From DATLBA01 sp035527275 (GTDB lineage: Bacteria; Planctomycetota; Phycisphaerae; FEN-1346), in the NCBI GenBank assembly GCA_035527275.1, contig DATLBA010000135.1:1-7685 (forward strand): a stretch of DNA of 7,685 nucleotides, in the 5' to 3' direction. Positions within the stretch are counted from its first letter, which is position 1, and the number at the start of each line of letters is the position of its first letter. Under the pieces are notes generated by a model. That model made no database searches and was not told the origin of the DNA. It saw nothing but the letters and a program-made list of their open reading frames with translations. A program made the position numbers and the translations under genes. Below, piece after piece: positions 1-7,685 of this stretch.

Positions 1-119
1 CACCGGCCCGCGGATTGTGATTCATCATTTGGAGTGCATAATCGAAATTCGCCGGGCGAACATCTTACTTGTCCCCCCTTTGGGAGATGGACTACTATAA
101 CCTACAGCCACAAATCTTT

Positions 120-132
120 CGCTCTTTGAGAA
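120..132 (+). promoter_or_regulatory. boxA-like antitermination motif, isolated
   Basis: The string CGCTCTTTGAGAA resembles the boxA element (YGCTCTTTRA-type) bound by NusB/S10 in rRNA leaders, and the following AAGTGAA also looks leader-like. No rRNA follows in the window, and no clear promoter was found just upstream beyond a TATAAC at 96-101 without a -35 partner. It may be a chance match or part of a short non-coding transcript. Confidence 0.2.
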
Positions 133-262
133 GTGAACCAATAGTGGCGTATAGCCCACACGTCTCTCGATGTCAAATTTTTTGGGGGACGATTTTGAAT
201 TTTTTTGGAAATTTTCCTCGCCACCCGACCGACTCGTCCACTCTGGCCGTCCCCCCGCCCGA

Positions 263-277
263 CCCGCCTAAGGCGGG
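263..277. repeat. Short GC-rich hairpin CCCGCC-TAA-GGCGGG
   Basis: A perfect 6-bp inverted repeat with a 3-nt TAA centre sits in a C-rich stretch of the + strand. No T-run follows, so it is not a classical terminator. It sits about 24 bases before the REP-like element and may belong to the same intergenic repeat cluster. Confidence 0.4.
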
Positions 278-300
278 GCAGGCAGGCCCCCGCCGCCGCG

Positions 301-333
301 GTAGGCCCGTCCTCCCGACGAGTCGGGACCGGG
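301..333 (+). repeat. REP-like element: GTAG plus imperfect palindrome
   Basis: GTAG at 301-304 is followed by an imperfect hairpin. CCCG (306-309) pairs with CGGG (330-333), and TCCCGA (313-318) pairs with TCGGGA (323-328) around a CGAG tetraloop. A GTAG tetranucleotide at the foot of an imperfect palindrome is the hallmark of REP sequences mobilised by RAYT (TnpA-REP) transposases. Only one copy is in the window and no RAYT gene is present, so the assignment rests on architecture alone. Confidence 0.4.
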
Positions 334-336
334 ATT

Positions 337-396
337 GGGGCTCCATTTCGCGGTCCCCCAAGATATGGGGACCTTGCTAAATGCGGAGTACACCCC
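337..396. repeat. Long imperfect hairpin with perfect 7-bp core
   Basis: The core is GGTCCCC (352-358) pairing with GGGGACC (367-373) around an 8-nt loop. Outside it, ATTT (345-348) can pair with AAAT (379-382), CTCC (341-344) with GGAG (385-388), and GGGG (337-340) with CCCC (393-396), separated by small bulges. The nested, in-register pairing over 60 nt suggests a real structured element, either DNA repeat or RNA. There is no adjoining gene and no T-tail. Confidence 0.4.
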
Positions 397-598
397 GCCC
401 CACGTGTCAGTCCGGCGTCGTCCTCTGTTTCGCTCCCGCGCCGCCGCCTCTTCTTCGCTCAACCGTATGACAACAGGGTGTCGCTCTGTCCAGCGCCGTC
501 CCGAACGTGCCTTGCGCCGGCGAGCACATGGCCACGCAGAAATTCCCAAGGGGGGCGGACCCCAAAGCACACCATCCGGCAACGCCCCGCGGGCAAGG

Positions 599-823
599 TC
601 ACAAGATGCCGCACTCTCCCAGCACGTCGCCCAACAGCGCGAGCGCCGGCATCAGGAACACGCCCAAGACCACAGCCATGCCGACCGCGCCGCACAAGAC
701 GGCTATCGCCCGGCCGAACGAGGCGTTCTCCGCCCGCGCCACCATCGCGGCAATCCAAAAGAGGATTCCGCCGACCAGCAGCCCACCGACGGCAAGAAGG
801 GCCCAGATGAACGCAACGTTCAT
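599..823 (-). CDS. Small two-helix membrane protein, function unknown
   Basis: A 74-residue hydrophobic protein of no recognised family. Two predicted membrane-spanning segments are visible, about residues 4-28 and 39-67, joined by a short loop (about residues 30-38) carrying two arginines and a glutamate. By the positive-inside rule the loop should face the cytoplasm and both termini the periplasm. There is no cleavable signal peptide and no catalytic motif. The start at 823 is supported by a Shine-Dalgarno-like AGGAAGGGAG on the - strand, 7 nt upstream. Codon third positions are mostly G or C, as in the neighbouring real genes. It is divergent from efp across 175 bp and ends at a TGA (599-601). 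It could be a minor membrane subunit or a small stress-type protein; context gives no function. I am fairly sure it is coding. Confidence 0.68.
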   Translation of the reverse strand: MNVAFIWALLAVGGLLVGGILFWIAAMVARAENASFGRAIAVLCGAVGMAVVLGVFLMPALALLGDVLGECGIL

Positions 824-830
824 GGCACGA

Positions 831-840
831 CTCCCTTCCT
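831..840 (-). promoter_or_regulatory. Ribosome-binding site of the small membrane protein
   Basis: Read on the - strand this is AGGAAGGGAG, a purine-rich Shine-Dalgarno-like stretch 7 nt before the ATG at 823-821. It is the main argument that this small open frame is translated and for the choice of start. Confidence 0.6.
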
Positions 841-855
841 TTGCCCCTCGCGATT

Positions 856-884
856 ACTATAGGAACCGGCGTGGAAGGTCCGAT
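856..884 (-). promoter_or_regulatory. Candidate promoter of the small membrane protein gene
   Basis: On the - strand a TATAGT -10-like hexamer (856-861) lies about 33 bp upstream of the start codon, which would give a 5' leader of roughly 25 nt. The -35 position at 17-bp spacing reads ATCGGA, a poor match, so the call rests mainly on the -10 and its placement. Confidence 0.3.
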
Positions 885-925
885 AAATTGAGCCGAATTG
901 GCAGGCCCCGCGCACCGGCGCCGCG

Positions 926-955
926 TTGACACCGGCCTCGCTGCGGTGCTATACT
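926..955 (+). promoter_or_regulatory. Sigma-70-type promoter of efp
   Basis: TTGACA (926-931, perfect -35) is followed by an 18-bp spacer and TATACT (950-955, five of six matches to TATAAT). Transcription would begin near 962, giving a leader of about 37 nt before the GTG start of efp. This is the best promoter in the window and suggests strong constitutive expression of efp and possibly of secA behind it. Confidence 0.75.
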
Positions 956-984
956 TGGGCGCGATGCGGAATCTTCAGAACTCG

Positions 985-993
985 AGAAGGAGG
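985..993 (+). promoter_or_regulatory. Strong ribosome-binding site of efp
   Basis: AGAAGGAGG is nearly fully complementary to the 16S rRNA 3' end and lies 5 nt before the GTG at 999. It fixes that GTG as the efp start, although it is not an ATG. Confidence 0.85.
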
Positions 994-998
994 CTCTT

Positions 999-1562
999 GT
1001 GGCAATCAGCGCGACGGAGATGAAGAACGGCCAGGCGATTCTTGTGGGCGGTGAAATCCACATCGTCGTCGGACGCCAGCACACCAAGCCCGGCAAAGGT
1101 GGCGCCTTTATCCAGGCCAAACTCAAGAAACTCTCGACCGGACAGGTGCTCGACCGGCGCTTCCGCTCGGCCGACAAGGTCGAAACCGCCTTCCTTGAAA
1201 AGAAGGAGATGCAGTATTCCTATACGGCCGAGGGGAAACACTTCTTTCTGGACCCCGAGACGTTCGACCAGGTCCCGATAGACGCGAATCTCATCGGCGA
1301 CGCCATCGGATACCTCAAGTCCGGCACGCCGTGCCAGGTGATGTATCACGAAGGCAAGGCGGTTACCGTGGACCTGCCAAACACCGTTGACCTGGAGGTC
1401 AAGGAAACCTCGCCGGTCATCAAAGGCGCGACCGCGACAAACCAGTATAAACCGGCGACGCTGGAAACCGGGGTCAAGGTCTCCGTGCCGCCGTTCATCG
1501 AACGAGGCGAGACGATCCGCATCGACACACGCACCGGCGAATACGTGGAGCGGGCCAAATAA
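999..1562 (+). CDS. efp: Elongation factor P
   Basis: EF-P binds between the P and E sites of ribosomes stalled on consecutive prolines and promotes peptide-bond formation. At 187 residues it is essentially the length of the E. coli protein (188). Three domains are recognisable: an N-terminal KOW-like domain (about 1-63), a central OB domain (about 66-126) and a C-terminal OB domain (about 130-186), ending in the family signature VPPFIERGETIRIDTRTGEY. The tip of domain I reads KPGKGGAF (30-37), placing Lys33 where E. coli has the modified Lys34. This is the lysine-type loop, not the arginine type that EarP rhamnosylates. No modification enzyme (EpmA/EpmB or YmfI type) is in the window. The start is a GTG with a strong Shine-Dalgarno and its own promoter. 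secA follows on the same strand after 98 bp. Identification is secure; the modification state is unknown. Confidence 0.96.
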   Translation: MAISATEMKNGQAILVGGEIHIVVGRQHTKPGKGGAFIQAKLKKLSTGQVLDRRFRSADKVETAFLEKKEMQYSYTAEGKHFFLDPETFDQVPIDANLIGDAIGYLKSGTPCQVMYHEGKAVTVDLPNTVDLEVKETSPVIKGATATNQYKPATLETGVKVSVPPFIERGETIRIDTRTGEYVERAK

Positions 1563-1565
1563 GAA

Positions 1566-1644
1566 AGTGACTGAGGAACTGCACCCACGGGAAACGGGGA
1601 CGAGGCAGGGCCGCCGGGCCCACTTACCCCGTTGCTCGGTCACT
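1566..1644 (+). promoter_or_regulatory. Structured efp-secA intergenic RNA, three nested stems
   Basis: Starting 3 nt after the efp stop, AGTGACTGAG (1566-1575) can pair with CTCGGTCACT (1635-1644): ten pairs, one a G-U wobble. Inside, AACGGGG (1593-1599) pairs perfectly with CCCCGTT (1627-1633). At the apex GGGCC (1608-1612) pairs with GGCCC (1617-1621) around a GCCG loop. No U-run follows, so it is unlikely to be a simple intrinsic terminator. It ends 16 nt before the secA ATG, where no good Shine-Dalgarno is visible, so it could control secA translation, stabilise or process the mRNA, or be an inserted repeat. Confidence 0.5.
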
Positions 1645-1660
1645 CGGTTGAAATAGAATT

Positions 1661-5404
<3,744 letters not shown>

Positions 5405-5416
5405 AGCCCTTTTCCA

Positions 5417-5445
5417 TTGAAGCGAACTCGCCTCCCCGATACCAT
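5417..5445 (+). promoter_or_regulatory. Weak candidate promoter for thrC
   Basis: TTGAAG (5417-5422), a 17-bp spacer and TACCAT (5440-5445) each match four of six sigma-70 consensus bases. Placement in the 122-bp gap after secA suits a thrC promoter with a leader of about 75 nt, but matches this weak are common by chance. Confidence 0.2.
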
Positions 5446-5526
5446 AACGCGCCTCAAGCGTCTCGCGCGACTCACGGAAGGTCGGCAAACCGTCGCGAAG
5501 GGCAAGCCAGCGGAAGCAGCGGAACC

Positions 5527-6924
5527 ATGAAAATCCGGACCGACATTGCGTATCAGCAGTGCATCAACGCCGACTGCGGGGCGACCTTTGATGTCGCCGA
5601 GCCGCTCTTCGAGTGCCCGAAGTGCGGCGACCTGCTGGATACCTGCTACGACTGGTCGAAGGCCGCTATGCCCCGCCGCCTGAGCGCGTTCGAGGCGAAA
5701 TGGGCCGACCAGGCCGACCCGCTCGCCTTCTCCGGCGTGTGGCGGTTCCACGAACTTTTGCCTTTCGCCCGCCGCGAGCACATTATCACCCTTGGCGAGG
5801 GCCGCACCATCCTTCAGCGGGCCGACCGCGTCGCCGAATACGCAGGGCTCGCCCCGGGCCGCCTGTTCCTCCAATACGAAGGCCTGAACCCCTCGGCCAG
5901 TTTCAAAGACAACGGCATGACCGCCGCCTACACCCACGCGCGCCTCGTCGGCGCCAAGCGCGCCATTTGCGCCTCGACCGGCAACACGAGCGCCTCGGTC
6001 GCCTTGTTCTCGGCGGTTGACGGTCGCATCCCGGCGGCCGTGCTAGTCGGCAGCGGCAAGATCGCCTACGGCAAACTCGCCCAGGCCCTCGACTTCGGCG
6101 TCCGCGTCATCCAGGTCGAGGGCGACTTCGATACCTGCATGAAACGCGTCAAAGAGGTCGCCAGGGAACTCGGGTTCTATCTGATGAACAGCCTGAACCC
6201 CTTCCGCCTCGAGGGCCAAAAGACCATCATGTACCGCATCCTGGAGGGTCTCCGCTGGGAGGTTCCCGATTGGATCGTCGTGCCCGGCGGAAATCTCGGA
6301 AACTCGTCCGCCTTCGGCAAGGCCTTCAAGGAATTGCACGAGGCCGGCCTCATCAAACGCCTGCCGCGCCTCGCCGTCATCGTCGCCGAGGGCGCCGACA
6401 CCCTCTACCGCATCGTCAACGAGGAAAAAATCGCCTGGAACGGCGGACGCGTGGACGAGGCCGGGATTGCGGCGTTCTACGAGCAAATGGACGCCGAAAA
6501 CCGCCGCGCAAAAACGCTCGCCTCGGCCATCGAAATCAACCGCCCGGTGAACCTCAAGAAGTGCCTCCGGGCTCTGGAGTGGACGGGCGGCGTCGTCGAA
6601 AAGGTCAGCGACCAGGAAATCCTCGACGCGAAGGCCCAGGTCGGCGCGGGCGGCTTCGGCTGCGAGCCGGCCTCGGCGGCCGGCGTCGCCGGCGCAAGGA
6701 AACTCGTGGCCGCAGGGACCATCGGACGCGACGAGCACATCGCCTGCGTCCTTACCGGCCACGCCCTCAAGGACCCCAACATCACCGTCGCCTACCACAC
6801 TTTGGGCGACGACGAACTCCGCGAGGCGTACGGCGATTACGGCGTCCGCGGCGCAAATTCGGCCAACAAGCCGATCGTCGTCGAGGACAATCTGGAAAAA
6901 ATCATCGCAGCCATACAGGCCTGA
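5527..6924 (+). CDS. thrC: Threonine synthase (PLP enzyme, zinc-ribbon type)
   Basis: Converts O-phospho-L-homoserine and water to L-threonine and phosphate in the cytoplasm, the last step of threonine synthesis. The 465-residue protein opens with a four-cysteine ribbon (C12, C17, C30, C33), as in the class of threonine synthases with an N-terminal zinc-ribbon-like segment. The PLP fold follows: NPSASFKDNGM (121-131) with K127 as the likely Schiff-base lysine, the STGNTSAS loop (150-157), phosphate-binding PGGNLGN (253-259) and TGHALKDP (410-417). The frame is open upstream into secA, but those residues resemble no threonine synthase, and the ATG at 5527 gives the natural N-terminus. The ribosome-binding site is weak (GGAA close to the ATG). 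dapB follows after 66 bp, so both enzymes belong to aspartate-family synthesis. A related beta-replacing PLP enzyme is less likely given the zinc ribbon and C-terminal motif. Confidence 0.93.
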   Translation: MKIRTDIAYQQCINADCGATFDVAEPLFECPKCGDLLDTCYDWSKAAMPRRLSAFEAKWADQADPLAFSGVWRFHELLPFARREHIITLGEGRTILQRADRVAEYAGLAPGRLFLQYEGLNPSASFKDNGMTAAYTHARLVGAKRAICASTGNTSASVALFSAVDGRIPAAVLVGSGKIAYGKLAQALDFGVRVIQVEGDFDTCMKRVKEVARELGFYLMNSLNPFRLEGQKTIMYRILEGLRWEVPDWIVVPGGNLGNSSAFGKAFKELHEAGLIKRLPRLAVIVAEGADTLYRIVNEEKIAWNGGRVDEAGIAAFYEQMDAENRRAKTLASAIEINRPVNLKKCLRALEWTGGVVEKVSDQEILDAKAQVGAGGFGCEPASAAGVAGARKLVAAGTIGRDEHIACVLTGHALKDPNITVAYHTLGDDELREAYGDYGVRGANSANKPIVVEDNLEKIIAAIQA

Positions 6925-6935
6925 CGTGTCGATCC

Positions 6936-6958
6936 GAGATTTGAGATTTTAAATCTCA
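6936..6958. repeat. GAGATTT direct and inverted repeat upstream of dapB
   Basis: Two tandem copies of GAGATTT (6936-6942 and 6943-6949) are followed by one T and the inverse AAATCTC (6951-6957). The second copy and the inverse form a near-perfect 17-bp palindrome, TGAGATTT-T-AAATCTCA (6942-6958). As RNA, the first copy could pair with the inverse across an 8-nt loop. The AT-rich element stands out from GC-rich surroundings, 33 nt before dapB. It could be an operator, an mRNA hairpin or an intergenic repeat. Confidence 0.55.
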
Positions 6959-6978
6959 GACTCACGGCGGTTCCGTTT

Positions 6979-6984
6979 AGGAGG
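6979..6984 (+). promoter_or_regulatory. Ribosome-binding site of dapB
   Basis: AGGAGG, a perfect Shine-Dalgarno core, lies 6 nt before the ATG at 6991 and fixes the dapB start. Confidence 0.85.
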
Positions 6985-6990
6985 CACATC

Positions 6991-7685
6991 ATGATCCACG
7001 TGGCCGTCTCCGGCGCTGCAGGACGCATGGGCCGCACGCTCGTGCACCTCATCTTGGAAGCCGAGGACCTCGCGCTGGCCGGCGCGCTCGAAGCCAAGGG
7101 TCACCCTTCCCTCGGAAACGACGCGGGTGAACTGGCCGGCGCCGGCGAATGCGGCGTGCGCGTGAGCGACGCGCTGCCGGAAACGCTCGACGTCCTGGTG
7201 GACTTCTCCCAGGCCGACGCAGCCGTCGAGCGCGCCGACGCCTGCGCCGAACGCGAGGTGGGGTGCGTAGTCGGCACAACGGGCTTTTCCCGGGAGCAAC
7301 GGAAGCGCGTGGTGGCGGCGGCCGAGAGAACGGCCGTCGTCCTTTCACCAAATATGAGCGTCGGTGTGAACGTGCTCTTTCACGCGGCGGCGGATTTGGC
7401 CCGGACGCTCGGCCCGGACTACGACATCGAAATCGTCGAAGCCCACCACCGGTTCAAAAAAGATGCGCCGTCGGGAACGGCGCTGAAACTCGCCGAGGAA
7501 ATCGTCGAGGCCACCGGGCGGAACCTCGCCGACGCCGCCGTCCACGGCCGCGGCCCGGGCCATCCGCCGCGGAAGGAAGGCGAGATCGGCATCCACGCCA
7601 TCCGAGGCGGCGACATCGTCGGCGAACACATCGTCTATTACACCGCACTGGGCGAGCGGCTGGAACTGAAACACGTCGCCCACAC
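6991..7685 (+). CDS. dapB: 4-hydroxy-tetrahydrodipicolinate reductase, 3' end cut off
   Basis: DapB reduces the dihydrodipicolinate intermediate with NAD(P)H in the diaminopimelate/lysine pathway, which also supplies the peptidoglycan cross-linking residue. The window holds 231 codons and then ends; comparison with the 273-residue E. coli protein suggests about 30-40 residues are missing. Visible motifs are the Rossmann loop GAAGRMG (8-14), an acidic residue E34 at the cofactor ribose position, VDFS (70-73), GTTGF (95-99), SPNMSVGVNVLF (119-130), and the catalytic/substrate signature EAHHRFKKDAPSGTA (150-164). Within the last, H152 corresponds to E. coli H159 and K156 to K163, and DAPSGT binds the substrate carboxylates. 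GDIVGEH (207-213) is also conserved. It probably forms an operon with thrC, possibly with dapA or other aspartate-pathway genes beyond the window. No sign of disruption. Confidence 0.95.
   Translation, partial: MIHVAVSGAAGRMGRTLVHLILEAEDLALAGALEAKGHPSLGNDAGELAGAGECGVRVSDALPETLDVLVDFSQADAAVERADACAEREVGCVVGTTGFSREQRKRVVAAAERTAVVLSPNMSVGVNVLFHAAADLARTLGPDYDIEIVEAHHRFKKDAPSGTALKLAEEIVEATGRNLADAAVHGRGPGHPPRKEGEIGIHAIRGGDIVGEHIVYYTALGERLELKHVAH

Larger units (their letters stand above)
1..598. other. Long non-coding region with AT-rich patch and hairpin cluster
   Basis: No convincing gene lies here. Open frames on both strands are arginine- and proline-rich, mutually overlapping and without a recognisable family or a good Shine-Dalgarno, as expected of random frames in GC-rich DNA. 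What can be seen: a 13-bp palindrome at 48-60 (TTCGCC-G-GGCGAA); a boxA-like string at 120-132; an AT-rich patch with T-runs at about 176-226, unlike the flanking DNA; and from about 263 to 396 a series of GC-rich inverted repeats listed separately. The region may be the downstream flank of a gene outside the window plus intergenic repeat elements. Confidence 0.6.

Noticed and set aside
69..380. 103-codon frame on the + strand in the first gap
   Set aside because: The translation turns into proline/arginine-rich low-complexity sequence across the hairpin cluster and has no Shine-Dalgarno or family resemblance.
552..563. GGGG-CGGA-CCCC hairpin as terminator of the small membrane protein
   Set aside because: Only four pairs and no T-run on the - strand side; probably a chance match in GC-rich DNA.
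205..810. 201-codon frame on the + strand
   Set aside because: Arginine/proline-rich translation typical of non-coding GC-rich DNA; it also overlaps the better-supported membrane protein on the - strand.
975..1643. Open frame of 222 codons antisense to efp
   Set aside because: Fully opposite efp, whose identity, promoter and ribosome-binding site are clear.
1632..1659. Promoter TTGCTC-N16-TAGAAT before secA
   Set aside because: The -10 would abut the secA start codon, placing initiation inside the gene; the match is weak.
6043..6798. Open frame of 251 codons antisense to thrC
   Set aside because: Same codon-bias effect; it covers catalytic segments of threonine synthase on the other strand.
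6925..6990. Lysine riboswitch (L-box) before dapB
   Set aside because: Only 66 bases are available, far too short for the roughly 170-nt lysine aptamer, and none of its conserved parts is visible.

Overview
The window is a GC-rich bacterial chromosomal segment holding four clear genes on the + strand and one small gene on the - strand. In order they are a two-helix membrane protein (-), efp (elongation factor P), secA (preprotein translocase ATPase), thrC (threonine synthase) and the 5' part of dapB (dihydrodipicolinate reductase, cut by the window end). All are housekeeping genes with intact catalytic motifs. There is no phage, CRISPR, insertion-sequence or defence gene. The most likely source is a Planctomycetota-type bacterium, perhaps near Phycisphaerae. 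This is an inference from the oversized SecA with a cysteine-rich insert, the zinc-ribbon threonine synthase and the GC-rich codon use, and it is not proven by the sequence.

Layout. Bases 1-598 carry no convincing gene but do contain an AT-rich patch, a boxA-like motif and a cluster of hairpins, one of which resembles a REP element (GTAG followed by an imperfect palindrome). The small membrane-protein gene (599-823) is transcribed away from efp. The divergent gap between them holds a near-consensus sigma-70 promoter (TTGACA, 18 bp, TATACT) and a strong Shine-Dalgarno for efp. Between efp and secA, 98 bp can fold into three nested stems ending 16 nt before the secA start, which itself lacks a good Shine-Dalgarno. 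Between secA and thrC is a 122-bp gap with only weak promoter and terminator candidates. Between thrC and dapB, 66 bp contain a striking GAGATTT direct/inverted repeat and a good dapB ribosome-binding site.

How the genes fit together. EF-P and SecA serve translation and protein export, and SecA itself carries a PPP motif that EF-P would be expected to help translate. ThrC and DapB belong to the threonine and lysine branches of the aspartate amino-acid family and probably share transcription.

The notable part is SecA. At 1247 residues it is about 350 longer than the E. coli protein. Most of the excess is five degenerate copies of a roughly 58-70 residue unit in the helical-wing/scaffold region, which looks like a tandem expansion of an element present once in ordinary SecA. 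It also has an eight-cysteine, probably metal-binding, segment in the second nucleotide-binding domain and a smaller insert just before the Q motif.
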